A DNA stretch of 64,000 bases from Flavobacteriales bacterium (GCA_020852835.1 JADZAC010000015.1:1-64000); one strand, 5' to 3'. Shown: positions 30,521 to 39,236, counted from the stretch's first letter. Translations and numbers: made by a program. The notes: generated by a model from the sequence alone, not told the origin.

Positions 30521-32301
30521 GGGTTGCCGGCCGGTGTGCGCCCGCCCTCGTCCTGGCTCCAGCGCATGGGCGGTTCGGAAACGGTGCTCGGATGGTCCAT
30601 GGCCTTGCAATTGTCGCAGCGTCCGCATCGCTCCATCGAAGGCTGGCCAAAGTAGCGCAGCACGGCGGATTCGCGGCAGCCGGTATCGCGGAAGGTGAAT
30701 TGCAGCATGGTTTCCAAGCGGGTGCGTGCGCGCTCGTGGCGGAGTTGCAGCGCTTGCGGCTCCAGGGCCAGGCGCATGGCATCCTGGCGCGGGGTGAGCA
30801 GGGTGGCCGTGGGCAGGTCCTTGCGCGGGAAGTGGAAGATCACCTGGTCGCGGGCCATCTCCTTCAACAAGGAGCGCACGTGGTCCACCGGGCACTTGAG
30901 TTGTTGGGCGAGCCGCTCCTCGTCGATGATGGCGGGTTCCTCGAAGAGCCCTCCGTAGTTGCGCAGCATGGCCTCGAGCAAAGGCCCGCAGCGTTGGTTG
31001 GTGATGCAGAGGCCGTGCACGGTGGTGCCGTCGGCGCGCATCATCACGCGGGTGGGGCTGTGGGCCCCGTCGGAAAGCGCCAGCAGCCCGCCGAGCTCCA
31101 GGGCTTTCATGGCGTTGTGCACCGTGGAGGTGTGCAGCGCGGTGCGTTTCGCCAAGGCGGGCAGGTCCAGGTCGTAGGCTTCAAACGCACCGGCTCCCAT
31201 GGCAATGCGGTGCTGGTCGGCGAAAGCCTGGTACACGCGTCTCACTTCGGCCAAGGAGGGAAAGGAGGCTTCGAGGCGTTCGCGCAGCTGCTGCTCGTCA
31301 GAAGCATGGGCCAGCAGAAAGGCGTAGGCCGGTCGGCCGTCGCGCCCGGCACGCCCTGCTTCCTGATAGTAGCTTTCCATGTCGGGCGGGGGTTCCAGGT
31401 GCACCACGCAGCGCACGTCGGCCTTGTCGATGCCCATGCCGAACGCATTGGTGGCGGCCACGAAACGCAGGGCGCCAGTGGCCCACAGTTGCTGCACCCG
31501 GTCGCGTTCTTCCACGGGCAGGCCGGCGTGGTAGGCTTCGGCAGGGATGCCGTGCTGCTGGAGGAATTGGGCGGTTTGCACGGTGCCACGGCGGTTGCGC
31601 AGGTACACGATGCCGCTGCCGGGCACCTTGCCGGCGATGCGCAGCAGCCGCCCGAGCTTGTCTTCGCCACGGCTGGCCCAGAAGGTGAGCTCGGGCCGGC
31701 GGAAGGAGCCTTGCATCAGGTTGGGCACGCGGAAGGCCAGGCGCTGCATGATGTCGTCCGCCACTTCGGGAGTGGCGGAGGCGGTGAGCGCAAGCACCGG
31801 CACCGCAGGGTGCACCTCGCGGAGCTTGCCCACCAGCAGGTACGCCGGGCGGAAGTCGTAGCCCCACTGGCTGATGCAGTGCGCCTCGTCCACGGCGATC
31901 AGCCCCACGGGCATGCGCGGCAGCCGCGCGGCGAAGAGCTCCGAGCCGAGGCGCTCGGGTGAGACGTAGAGGAAATCCAGCCGACCGTGGGCGGCACTGT
32001 CCAACGTGTTGTCGATCTCCCGGTGCGCCATGCCGCTGGTGATGGCCTTGGCCCGTACGCCCAGCTGCTGCAGGCGCTGCACCTGGTCCTTCATCAGGGC
32101 GATCAACGGGGACACCACGATGCACAGCTTTCCCATGGCCAGCGCAGGCACCTGGAAGCAAAGGCTTTTCCCCCCGCCGGTGGGCAGCAGCGCCAGCGTA
32201 TCACGCCCGTCCATCACGGCCCGCACTACCTCCTCCTGCACGGGCCGGAAGCCGGTGAAGCCCCAGACCTCCTTGAGCACCCTATGGACATCCTGCGGCA
32301 T
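30517..32301 (-). CDS. recQ: ATP-dependent DNA helicase RecQ
   Basis: A 594-residue 3'-5' superfamily 2 helicase in recombination and repair. Walker A is TGGGKSLCF, the DEAH box is VDEAHCISQWGYDFR, motif III is LTASAT, and the C-terminal motifs include GIVYLRNRRG and YYQEAGRAGRDG. An RQC-like region follows, with the zinc cysteines C-RESAVLRYFGQ-x-ERCGRCDNC near the end. No HRDC domain is seen, and the protein is shorter than E. coli RecQ. The start at 32301 is chosen for MPQDVHRVLKEVWGF; the frame to 33483 is antisense to ilvE. Confidence 0.94.
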   Translation of the reverse strand: MPQDVHRVLKEVWGFTGFRPVQEEVVRAVMDGRDTLALLPTGGGKSLCFQVPALAMGKLCIVVSPLIALMKDQVQRLQQLGVRAKAITSGMAHREIDNTLDSAAHGRLDFLYVSPERLGSELFAARLPRMPVGLIAVDEAHCISQWGYDFRPAYLLVGKLREVHPAVPVLALTASATPEVADDIMQRLAFRVPNLMQGSFRRPELTFWASRGEDKLGRLLRIAGKVPGSGIVYLRNRRGTVQTAQFLQQHGIPAEAYHAGLPVEERDRVQQLWATGALRFVAATNAFGMGIDKADVRCVVHLEPPPDMESYYQEAGRAGRDGRPAYAFLLAHASDEQQLRERLEASFPSLAEVRRVYQAFADQHRIAMGAGAFEAYDLDLPALAKRTALHTSTVHNAMKALELGGLLALSDGAHSPTRVMMRADGTTVHGLCITNQRCGPLLEAMLRNYGGLFEEPAIIDEERLAQQLKCPVDHVRSLLKEMARDQVIFHFPRKDLPTATLLTPRQDAMRLALEPQALQLRHERARTRLETMLQFTFRDTGCRESAVLRYFGQPSMERCGRCDNCKAMDHPSTVSEPPMRWSQDEGGRTPAGNP

Positions 32302-32354
32302 TCGCACCACAAGGATACGCGACGTGGGGCTGGACCCATCCCGTGCACTTGGGT

Positions 32355-32362
32355 TACCTTTG
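32355..32362 (+). promoter_or_regulatory. -7-like element before ilvE
   Basis: TACCTTTG matches TAnnTTTG and lies 18 bp before the ilvE ATG, implying a very short untranslated leader. No exact TTG stands at the expected upstream distance. Confidence 0.5.
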
Positions 32363-32379
32363 GCACAAACCGCTATGCC

Positions 32380-33450
32380 ATGATCAGAACAGCATCGGCC
32401 ATTGATATCCAGCGAGTGAAAAGATCCCGCCTTCCGGAAACCGATCTCGAACACCTCAAGTTCGGCCGCGTCTTCACCGACCACATGTTCGTGATGGACT
32501 ATGCCGATGGTGCCTGGCAACAGCCCAAGATCATGCCCTACGGCGATCTGGAGCTGAGCCCGGCCACCTTGGTGCTGCACTACGCGCAGACCATCTTCGA
32601 GGGCATGAAAGCCTACCGCGACGACCAGGGCCGGGTGAATCTGTTCCGCCCCCAGGCCAACATTGCCCGCATGGCGCGCAGCGCCGTACGCATGTGCATG
32701 CCGCCGGTTCCCGAAGACACCTTCCTGGAGGGCTTGAAGGAACTGGTGCGCATGGATGCCGCCTGGATCCCACAGGGCGCGGACGCCGCCCTTTACATCC
32801 GGCCCTTCCTGTTCGCCAGCGATGAATACATCGGCGTGAAGCCCAGTGAAGGCTACCGCTTCATGATCTTCATCTGCCCGGTGCGCGGATATTACCAGGA
32901 GCCGCTGCGCGTGAAGCTGGAGCTCGAGTACAGCCGCGCATTTCCCGGCGGCACCGGCGAGGTGAAATGCGGAGGCAACTACGCCGGCGGCCTCTACCCC
33001 TCCAAGATGGGACAGGACATCGGCTACCACCAGAACCTGTGGACGGATGCCATGGAGCACAAGTACATCGAGGAGAGCGGCACCATGAACGTGTTCTTCA
33101 TCATTGATGGTGTGCTCACCACGCCCAGCCTGGACGGCACGATCCTCGCGGGCATCACGCGGGACAGCATCCTTACCCTGGCCAGGGAGAAAGGATTGAA
33201 GACGGCCGAGCGCAAGATCACCGTGGATGAAGTGGTCACCGGCATCCGCAACGGCAGGGTGAGTGCGGCCTTCGGTGCGGGCACTGCCGCCACCATCGCC
33301 CCGATCAAGGTGGTGGGATACAAAGGTGAAGACCTGCAATTGCCCGACCTGGGCGCGGACAGCGAGGTGAACCTCATCGGCAAGATGCTCGATGACATTC
33401 GCCGCGGGCACAAGCCGGACACGCACGGCTGGGTGGTCGGCACGGAATAG
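32380..33450 (+). CDS. ilvE: Branched-chain amino acid aminotransferase
   Basis: Fold-type IV PLP enzyme performing the last step of Leu/Ile/Val synthesis and the first of their breakdown. At 356 residues it is the longer type of BCAT common in Bacteroidota and eukaryotes: FGRVFTDHMFVMDY, LHYAQTIFEGMKAYR, the PLP lysine region GGNYAGGLYPSKMGQD, and EESGTMNVFFIIDG. The ATG at 32380 (MIRTASAID) is preferred over the longer frame from 31987, which overlaps recQ antisense. Confidence 0.95.
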   Translation: MIRTASAIDIQRVKRSRLPETDLEHLKFGRVFTDHMFVMDYADGAWQQPKIMPYGDLELSPATLVLHYAQTIFEGMKAYRDDQGRVNLFRPQANIARMARSAVRMCMPPVPEDTFLEGLKELVRMDAAWIPQGADAALYIRPFLFASDEYIGVKPSEGYRFMIFICPVRGYYQEPLRVKLELEYSRAFPGGTGEVKCGGNYAGGLYPSKMGQDIGYHQNLWTDAMEHKYIEESGTMNVFFIIDGVLTTPSLDGTILAGITRDSILTLAREKGLKTAERKITVDEVVTGIRNGRVSAAFGAGTAATIAPIKVVGYKGEDLQLPDLGADSEVNLIGKMLDDIRRGHKPDTHGWVVGTE

Positions 33451-33519
33451 GATCGCCGCACACAAGGATCCACAAGCTTGCATCGTTCACCGTTAGATCC
33501 CCGTGCAGGGGAAGCGGCG

Positions 33520-34248
33520 ATGAACAAACATCCATCACCAAGGACTTTTGGGGCGGTGTGGCCATGGGCAACGGCCTTTGCCGTGGCCATGGGCTTCCTG
33601 GAAGCGGCGGTAGTGGTGTACTTGCGGGCCGTGGCCTACCCGGACGGCTTCACATTTCCGCTGCAACCGCTGGACGGGAAATTGGTGTTGACGGAGCTGC
33701 TGCGCGAAGCCGCAACACTGGTGATGCTGCTGGCTCCGGGCGCGCTGCTCGGCCGCAAGCGCTTGGAACGCTTCGCCTGGTTCTGCTGGTCGTTCGCCGT
33801 GTGGGACATCTTCTACTACGTGTTCCTGAAACTGCTGTTGGACTGGCCCGCGAGCTTCCTTACCTGGGACGTGCTCTTTCTGTTGCCCACGGTTTGGGTG
33901 GGACCGGTGCTGGCGCCGTGCCTGGTTTCGGCGGGATTGATGGTGCTTGCCGTTGCGATCCTGCGCCGCAGGGAACGCGACCAGCACTTTCAACTGCGCC
34001 GTTGGCAATGGATGCTGCTGGTGCTCTCTGGCGCCACCATGCTGTTCACCTTCATGGAGGAACCTGTGCGCTACCTGATCGCCACGGCACCTGGCCGGAC
34101 CGTTGGCGCACCCGCCATGACCGCGCTGGAAGGCTATGTTCCGCAGGTGTTCCAATGGCCGCTGTTTCTTCTGGCATGTGCGGCGGCCACGGTACCGATG
34201 GCGGCCATTTTCCGTGCACCTGGCGGTGGCAAGGTTGAAAGGGCATAG
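33520..34248 (+). CDS. Six- to seven-helix membrane protein of unknown function
   Basis: About 242 residues with six to seven hydrophobic segments. The conserved-looking first helix MGFLEAAVVVYLRAVAYPDGFTFPL resembles an uncharacterised membrane protein I recall from other Bacteroidota, but I cannot name a family. Charged loops are short; a cytoplasmic RRRERDQHFQLRRW segment separates the last two groups of helices. The start at 33520 places 14 residues of non-homologous leader outside the gene. No operon partner is apparent. Confidence 0.72.
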   Translation: MNKHPSPRTFGAVWPWATAFAVAMGFLEAAVVVYLRAVAYPDGFTFPLQPLDGKLVLTELLREAATLVMLLAPGALLGRKRLERFAWFCWSFAVWDIFYYVFLKLLLDWPASFLTWDVLFLLPTVWVGPVLAPCLVSAGLMVLAVAILRRRERDQHFQLRRWQWMLLVLSGATMLFTFMEEPVRYLIATAPGRTVGAPAMTALEGYVPQVFQWPLFLLACAAATVPMAAIFRAPGGGKVERA

Positions 34249-34344
34249 CCATTGCGGACTTCAGGGTGCAGCAGAAGTGAAACTGCGGCAAGCGGGGAGG
34301 CTGCGCTGTGCATTTCACCCGGTTGTTGCATCTTACGGCTGGGA

Positions 34345-35688
34345 ATGGGCGGGAATCAAATTCACCGGCTGCTGGCCTTGGCAGGTGCATGCGCATGGGC
34401 CTGCTGGTGCATCGCGCAACGGCAGGACTGCATGGTGCTGGTGAAGGACAGCGTGAGCAGTGCCCCCATTGCCGGTGTGGCCATATCGCTGGAAGGAGCA
34501 GTGCTGTGGATCACCGATGAGCAAGGCCGGGCGCTGGTTTCCTGGGAAGGGCAGGCGGCCGTGCGGTTGCGCTTTGCGCATACGGGTTACATGCCCCATG
34601 AGCAACGCGTGCCCGCCCTGCATGACGGCGCACCAATTGAGGTGCGCCTGGTGCAACGCGACGAGTTGCTGCCACCGATCACCGTTGGGCGTGCCGCTCC
34701 GGAGGAAGTGTTCCGCCGCACCGACCTGCATGCCGCGGACTTGTTGGTCAACGATGCGGGCCTGTGGGTGCTGGCCTACGAACACCCGCGGCTGTTGCGG
34801 ACGGAAGGCGACGCCGGCAAGGAGATCCTGCGCGAGGTGCGCTTGGTGCTGCTTGACACGAGCTTCCTCGAGATCGCTTCATGTGCAGTGCCGGAGGATG
34901 TGTTCGGATTGCGCCATGACCTGCGCAACCAAGTGGTGATCGAAGGCACGCGGCAGGCCTTCGGCGTGGCGGTGGGCACCCAAGGTTTGGAACTGCGGCC
35001 GTTCAGTTTGGAGGACCTGCGGGCCAAGGTGCTCCCATGGACGGACAGCATTCCCGGTTGGGTGCTGGGTTCCAACGCCAACGCGGAGTACCCTGCACTG
35101 GATCACTTGGCCTACGGCCCTGCTGAAGATACCCTGCGGCGCATATGCTCCGTGGTGGACAGCTTCATGATGGACCTGTTCCGGAGCGCGTACAAATACA
35201 TGAAAGGCCCCGACAAGGTATTGGCCATGAACCTGGCAACGGATCTTGGCGTGGACAAGGAAACCGTGGCGGGCTTCATGTCCGGTTTCAGCCACAACCT
35301 CTGGTACCGGCCCTTGTATGCGCCCTTGTTCGTGGAGGGTGACACCTTGCTCGTGTTCGATCATGCGCGCGGCAGCTTGCGGAAGTTCACGCGGTCGTTC
35401 ACGGAGCTGCCTTCCGTGCAACTGGCCTACCGGGACGGGGAAGAAGCGCGCTGCTGGAGCGGGCGCCTGGTGCAGGACCGAGTTACCCGGCAGGTATTCG
35501 CGGAATTCCAACGGAACGGGAACACCTGGTTGCGGCGCATCGACCCGGTGACGGGACAACTGGGCACCGCTCTCCGCTTGAGCGTTCCGTGGCCGCAACG
35601 GGTGCAGGTGCACGCCGGGCAGGTGTATTACATCTGGCGGCCAACGGGCTCCTTGCAGAAGCGGAGCATCTACCGGGAGCGGCTGTGA
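34345..35688 (+). CDS. Secreted protein with carboxypeptidase-like beta domain
   Basis: About 447 residues. A short hydrophobic N-terminus (LLALAGACAWACWCIAQ) acts as signal peptide. Residues about 25-100 (VLVKDSVSSAPIAGVAISLEGA, DEQGRALVSWEG, VRLRFAHTGYMPHEQRVP) look like the CarboxypepD_reg/CNA-B-type beta-sandwich that often starts Bacteroidota surface proteins. The remainder has no recognisable domain and no TonB plug or barrel signature. The start at 34345 is the first ATG before the signal peptide. Function unknown. Confidence 0.7.
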   Translation: MGGNQIHRLLALAGACAWACWCIAQRQDCMVLVKDSVSSAPIAGVAISLEGAVLWITDEQGRALVSWEGQAAVRLRFAHTGYMPHEQRVPALHDGAPIEVRLVQRDELLPPITVGRAAPEEVFRRTDLHAADLLVNDAGLWVLAYEHPRLLRTEGDAGKEILREVRLVLLDTSFLEIASCAVPEDVFGLRHDLRNQVVIEGTRQAFGVAVGTQGLELRPFSLEDLRAKVLPWTDSIPGWVLGSNANAEYPALDHLAYGPAEDTLRRICSVVDSFMMDLFRSAYKYMKGPDKVLAMNLATDLGVDKETVAGFMSGFSHNLWYRPLYAPLFVEGDTLLVFDHARGSLRKFTRSFTELPSVQLAYRDGEEARCWSGRLVQDRVTRQVFAEFQRNGNTWLRRIDPVTGQLGTALRLSVPWPQRVQVHAGQVYYIWRPTGSLQKRSIYRERL

Positions 35689-35692
35689 TCGG

Positions 35693-36178
35693 CTAGCGCC
35701 GCTCCGGTGCTTGCCACCACACCATCGAGCCGGTATCGCTTGCTGCTTCCTTCCAGCTGCCTATATGCAGGTCGGCACGCACGGTGGTGCATGGATCAAT
35801 GGTTCCGAGGTTGCCGCCGGTGAGGTGCTCCACCAGTTCGCTCAGGCCGGGGTTGTGGCCGAAGAGCATCACGCTCTTGGCTTCAGCCGGCAAGCGTTCC
35901 ACCGCTTCCATCAGCAATTCCAGCGATGCATGGTACAGAGAAGGTTGCTCCATGATCGGCACCCCTCCCAATGCCTTGGCAAAGGCCCGGGCCGTGGTGA
36001 TCGCGCGGTTGGCCGTGCTGCTCACCAGCAAGGGCACTGGTTCACCCCGCTCGGCGAACTGCCGTGCCATGAGCGGGGCATCGCGCAGTCCGCGCTCGTT
36101 CAAGGGCCGGTCGAAATCATCCTGTCCGGGGGCGGCCCACGAACTTTTCGCGTGGCGCGTGATGTACAGCGTGTACAT
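35693..36178 (-). CDS. SixA-like histidine phosphatase
   Basis: 161 residues of the histidine phosphatase superfamily. The RHAKSSW motif near the N-terminus holds the phospho-accepting histidine, with a second histidine in LFGHNPGLSEL. Small family members such as SixA dephosphorylate phosphohistidine on signalling proteins; the actual substrate here is unknown. It is followed on the same strand by nothing relevant, and preceded 15 bp upstream by an uncharacterised gene (36194-36640), which may be co-transcribed. Confidence 0.88.
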   Translation of the reverse strand: MYTLYITRHAKSSWAAPGQDDFDRPLNERGLRDAPLMARQFAERGEPVPLLVSSTANRAITTARAFAKALGGVPIMEQPSLYHASLELLMEAVERLPAEAKSVMLFGHNPGLSELVEHLTGGNLGTIDPCTTVRADLHIGSWKEAASDTGSMVWWQAPERR

Positions 36179-36193
36179 GCCAGGCAGGGCGCT

Positions 36194-36640
36194 TCAGCCC
36201 TTCTTGGAGAATTCCTTCAGCCCGCCGATGATGGAGAAGAGCAGCGCGTGGGGGTCGTTGCTCACGCGCAGGGGGACTTGAATGGCCTGGGCGTCGCTAA
36301 ACTGGTTCTTGTTGGCCATGGTCTTGGAAACGTGCAGATGCAGCGTTTCGGGGTAGCTGCCGGTGAAGAGCAGGTCGAGCTTGGCACCGCCGCGCACACG
36401 CAGCTCAAAACGCGGGTAGTGGCTCACGGGGTCTTTCCACGAGCTGATCTCCTCGAGCGCATGGCCCTCCTTCAACAGGTCGGCCTTCCATTCATCCATC
36501 ACGTATTGCAATACGTCTTCAACAAAGATCTCGGGGTCGGAGGGCAGCAGCAATTGCTGGTGGTCCATCGGTGCCAGCAGCCGCGCATGGGTTTGGCGCA
36601 GGGCCACCAGCATCTCGTCCAATTGGGAGGTCAGGGTCAT
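36194..36640 (-). CDS. Conserved-looking protein of unknown function
   Basis: 148 residues, no signal peptide or membrane segment. The middle part (EIFVEDVLQYVMDEWKADLLKEGHALEEISSW) is helical and the later part (RFELRVRGGAKLDLLFTGSYPETLHLHVSK) beta-rich. I recognise no family. It sits directly upstream of the SixA-like phosphatase with a 15-bp gap, which suggests one transcript. Composition matches the neighbours, supporting a real gene. Confidence 0.65.
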   Translation of the reverse strand: MTLTSQLDEMLVALRQTHARLLAPMDHQQLLLPSDPEIFVEDVLQYVMDEWKADLLKEGHALEEISSWKDPVSHYPRFELRVRGGAKLDLLFTGSYPETLHLHVSKTMANKNQFSDAQAIQVPLRVSNDPHALLFSIIGGLKEFSKKG

Positions 36641-36757
36641 TTCACATCATGTGGATCGATCGCAAACTATCCTTCACATCCATGCCTGGAACATCTCCCG
36701 GGGACGGGTTTTGCACGATCGATCCAACGATCGGGGGAAATGGTTCGCAGTTCGCAG

Positions 36758-36878
36758 GTGCAGCAGCCCTTCGGCAAGCTCAGGGGCAGTAGGCAGCAGG
36801 TAGTAGGCAGCAGGCAGTGGGCAGCCGTTCTTCCGGTTCACCACCACCAACTACGAACTGTGTCCTGCGGACTACTCC
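36758..36878. repeat. Short interspersed GGCAGTAGGCAG-type repeat
   Basis: Contains four near-repeats of a GGCAGCAGGTAGTA/GGCAGTGGGCAG unit (36784-36822), preceded by GCCCTTCGGCAAGCTCAGG and followed by an ACTACGAACTGTG segment of the interspersed repeat class also seen at 37030-37140, 40562-40615, 43266-43340 and 62272-62360. No gene is visible here. Confidence 0.55.
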
Positions 36879-36998
36879 TCAATTGCACGTCCCCAATAAC
36901 CAATACAAAATGAGGAAGATCACCACGGTGCTGACGCATCCGCCGCCGAGCTTCTTGGCGCCGTAGCCGGCGATGAGGGCGCGGAGGAATTTGTTCAT
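36879..36998 (-). CDS. 39-residue small membrane protein
   Basis: A short frame coding for 39 residues: a basic N-terminal turn (MNKFLRALIAGYGAKKLGGG) and a single hydrophobic helix (CVSTVVIFLILYWLLG) ending in TCN. I recall very similar 'AGYGAKKLGGGC...WLLG' mini-proteins from other Bacteroidota, unannotated or labelled hypothetical. The Gly-Gly-Gly-Cys turn before the helix is characteristic. It lies between two repeat tracts and has no obvious partner. Function unknown; inner-membrane location likely. Confidence 0.7.
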   Translation of the reverse strand: MNKFLRALIAGYGAKKLGGGCVSTVVIFLILYWLLGTCN

Positions 36999-37029
36999 GG
37001 GGCTGTGGGCGAAAGGTATGGCAGGTGCC

Positions 37030-37129
37030 CGGTTGTCAGTTGTTAGTTGTTGGGGCAGCCCATTGACAGGCTCAGGGCAGCGGGCTCATGGTTACCTGCG
37101 GTACACCACGAAAAACTGACAACTGCGCC
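37030..37129. repeat. Interspersed repeat tract (TTGTCAGTTGTTAGTTGTT type)
   Basis: A GTTGTCAGTTGTTAGTTGTT segment at 37032-37052 and a reverse-complement-like AACTGACAACTGCGCCCTACGAACTA at 37114-37139 enclose GCCCATTGACAGGCTCAGGGCAG. The second part touches the 3' end of the HIRAN gene. The same motifs flank clpB on both sides. Confidence 0.55.
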
Positions 37130-37669
37130 CTACGAACTAGGCCCTGCATCTTCTGCACCCTCCCCTCCATAATGCCTGTGCCGCTTGTACCCCGCATCGG
37201 GCCGCTCCATGTAATCATCGAGGTAGCGCTGAAAGGAAGGGTTGGAGGGCACGATGAGCTGCACGCCGATGAAGCACTGCACCCAGGGGTCCTCATCCGG
37301 CTGAGTGTAGATCACGTAGGCGGCGAGCTTCATGCCGTGGTCGATCAGGTTGGCCAGGGTGCGGTTCTCCATCATGGGCAGGAAGCCCAGCTTGCGCCCT
37401 TGCCAGTACACGGCCACGGCATCGGGGTCGTGCTCGTTGTCGTACTCGCGCAACAGGTCCAGCTCGTCCTCGTCCTTGATCTGCTCCAGCACTTGCGGCC
37501 CATCATGGAAGCGGAAGCCTTTTACGTAGCCGTCCCAGGCGTGGAGCAGTTCGCATTCCTCGGTCCAGTCCAGCAGGCCGGGCTGGTGCTCGGCAAGCAG
37601 TTCGCGCGGGGGCAGAGTAAGGAGCGCTGCGGAGCCGAGGAGATTGCGGAGGAAGGAGAGGCGGTCCAT
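37130..37669 (-). CDS. HIRAN-domain protein with N-terminal signal
   Basis: 179 residues. A hydrophobic N-terminus (FLRNLLGSAALLTLPPRELLA) resembles an export signal. The remainder is a HIRAN domain (about residues 45-150): YVKGFRFHDG, the conserved LDLLREYDNEHDPDAVAVYW, GRKLGFLPMMENRTLANLIDHGMKLAAYV. HIRAN domains bind single-stranded DNA 3' ends in eukaryotic helicases, but stand-alone bacterial members occur in Bacteroidota with unknown role; an exported form suggests a different function. The gene diverges from the SatD-like regulator. Confidence 0.85.
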   Translation of the reverse strand: MDRLSFLRNLLGSAALLTLPPRELLAEHQPGLLDWTEECELLHAWDGYVKGFRFHDGPQVLEQIKDEDELDLLREYDNEHDPDAVAVYWQGRKLGFLPMMENRTLANLIDHGMKLAAYVIYTQPDEDPWVQCFIGVQLIVPSNPSFQRYLDDYMERPDAGYKRHRHYGGEGAEDAGPSS

Positions 37670-37718
37670 GAGGGCAAGGTAAAGGGAAATGGCGAGGCGC
37701 CATCCGCGGTGGTGAAAA

Positions 37719-37784
37719 GGTTATATGGAACATATATAACCGCAGGAGGTTATTTAGTGCCCATATAACGACGGGAGGTTATTT
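37719..37784. promoter_or_regulatory. Regularly spaced palindromic operators before the SatD-like gene
   Basis: GGTTATAT-N7-ATATAACC at 37719-37741, GGTTATTT-N7-ATATAACG at 37748-37770 and a GGTTATTT half-site at 37777-37784. The left ends are exactly 29 bp apart, and two of the three sites have both arms. They sit 17-82 bp before the start of a HTH-containing gene. Regulation by that protein is an inference. Confidence 0.75.
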
Positions 37785-37800
37785 CAGCTACATTCGGCCC

Positions 37801-38511
37801 ATGGCTCAACGATCGGTAGCCGTGCTCACCGGGGATATTGTGGGCAGTACGTCCGTGGGGAGCAGGGCGCAATTGCGCAAGGCGATGCTCGAAGCGTTCG
37901 CGGCCCTGGCCAAGAAAGGCGGGGGGCTGGTGCGGCCGTTCGAGGTGTACCGCGGCGACAGCTTCCAAGGCGTGATGGACCCGGTGCAGGCCCTGCATGC
38001 GGCGTTATTGATCCGTGCCCGGCTGCGCCAGGGTTTTTTGCCTGTGCCGAAATCGGTTTCCAAGGGAAAGTCCAAAGGGCCTGCCCGTGCAGCAAGCGCA
38101 TTGGCAAGCCTGCCGGATGCGCGCATCTCCATCGGCGTCGGCACGGTGTCCTTCCGGTCGGCCAAGGTGATCGAATCCGACGGGGAGGCCTTCCGTGCCT
38201 CGGGCCGGGAGCTGGATGCCTTGGCGCGCACCGGCGGGCGGTTGGCCATCAGCACGCCCTGGGAGGACGTGGACAAGGAGTTCGCGGCCACGGGGAAACT
38301 GCTGGATACGCTGGTGGGCTCTTGGTCCGCGGCATCGGCACAGGCCATGTTCCTCCATCTGTCCAAGGGCCTCAACCAGGTGGAAATTTCAGCGAAGCTG
38401 GGCATCTCGCAGCCCGCCGTACACAAGCGCATGGCCGCAGCCGGCCTGGATGCCGTGAATGCCGCTTTGCACCGCTATGCGGACCGCATCGCGCAACACC
38501 TGGCCCAATGA
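37801..38511 (+). CDS. SatD-like regulator: cyclase-like domain plus HTH
   Basis: 236 residues. The N-terminal half starts SVAVLTGDIVGSTSVGSRAQL, the first strand and loop of the adenylate/guanylate cyclase-like SatD family. The C-terminal HTH (GLNQVEISAKLGISQPAVHKRMAAAG) would bind DNA. A low-complexity KSVSKGKSKGPARAAS linker lies between. Family members are not known to make cyclic nucleotides. The gene overlaps DUF3307 by 4 nt (ATGA), a pairing I recall from other Bacteroidota. The palindromes just upstream are the obvious candidate for autoregulation. Confidence 0.82.
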   Translation: MAQRSVAVLTGDIVGSTSVGSRAQLRKAMLEAFAALAKKGGGLVRPFEVYRGDSFQGVMDPVQALHAALLIRARLRQGFLPVPKSVSKGKSKGPARAASALASLPDARISIGVGTVSFRSAKVIESDGEAFRASGRELDALARTGGRLAISTPWEDVDKEFAATGKLLDTLVGSWSAASAQAMFLHLSKGLNQVEISAKLGISQPAVHKRMAAAGLDAVNAALHRYADRIAQHLAQ

Positions 38512-39236
38512 TCCCCGGCGTGGACGTGCTGCTGCGCCTGTTCATTGCCCAAGTGCTGGGCGATTTCCTGCTGCAGCCGCGCCGCTGGGTGGAGGACCGC
38601 AAGGTGCGGCACCTGCGTTCGCCCGGCTTGTGGTGGCATGGCGCGGTGCATGGGCTGTTGGCGCTGCTGGCCATCGGCGACCTGCAATGGTGGTTCCTGG
38701 CCTTGCTGGTGGCCCTTGCGCACGTGGCCATCGATGCGTTCAAGTCTTACCAGATCGGTGCGGACACCAAGTGGTTCGTGCTGGACCAGATGCTGCATGC
38801 CGCCGTGCTGGTGGCCGCCTGGTGGTGGGTGGTGCGCCCGGAGGGCATGGCGGCGCCGGGCGAGCTTCTCACCGACCCCGGCATACTGCTGGTGCTGCTG
38901 GCGATTCTACTGGTAACGCTGCCGACAGCCTTCTTCATCGCCCTCTTCACAAAGCGTTGGACCAGCCACCTGGGCGATCAAGCGGACAACCTGCCCAACG
39001 CGGGCCTGTGGATCGGCATCCTCGAGCGGACGTTGGTGCTGTTGTTCATCCTAGTGGGGCATTTGGAAGCGGTGGGCTTCGTGCTTGCTGCCAAGAGCGT
39101 GTTCCGCTTCGGCGACCTGCGCAACAGCCCCGACCGCATGCGCACCGAGTACGTGCTGATCGGCACGCTGCTCAGCTTCGGGGTGGCCATAGGCATCGGG
39201 CTGCTGGCGCGGGTTGGCCTGGATGCATGGGCCTAA
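38508..39236 (+). CDS. DUF3307 membrane protein
   Basis: About 242 residues with roughly six membrane segments. Family features are LFIAQVLGDFLLQPRRWVEDR at the N-terminus, LWWHGAVHGLLALLAIG, and HVAIDAFKSYQIGADTKWFVLDQMLHAAVLV. DUF3307 proteins are inner-membrane proteins of unknown biochemical role, often encoded with a SatD-like regulator. The ATG at 38508 overlaps the stop of that regulator, so the two are probably expressed together. Confidence 0.88.
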   Translation: MIPGVDVLLRLFIAQVLGDFLLQPRRWVEDRKVRHLRSPGLWWHGAVHGLLALLAIGDLQWWFLALLVALAHVAIDAFKSYQIGADTKWFVLDQMLHAAVLVAAWWWVVRPEGMAAPGELLTDPGILLVLLAILLVTLPTAFFIALFTKRWTSHLGDQADNLPNAGLWIGILERTLVLLFILVGHLEAVGFVLAAKSVFRFGDLRNSPDRMRTEYVLIGTLLSFGVAIGIGLLARVGLDAWA

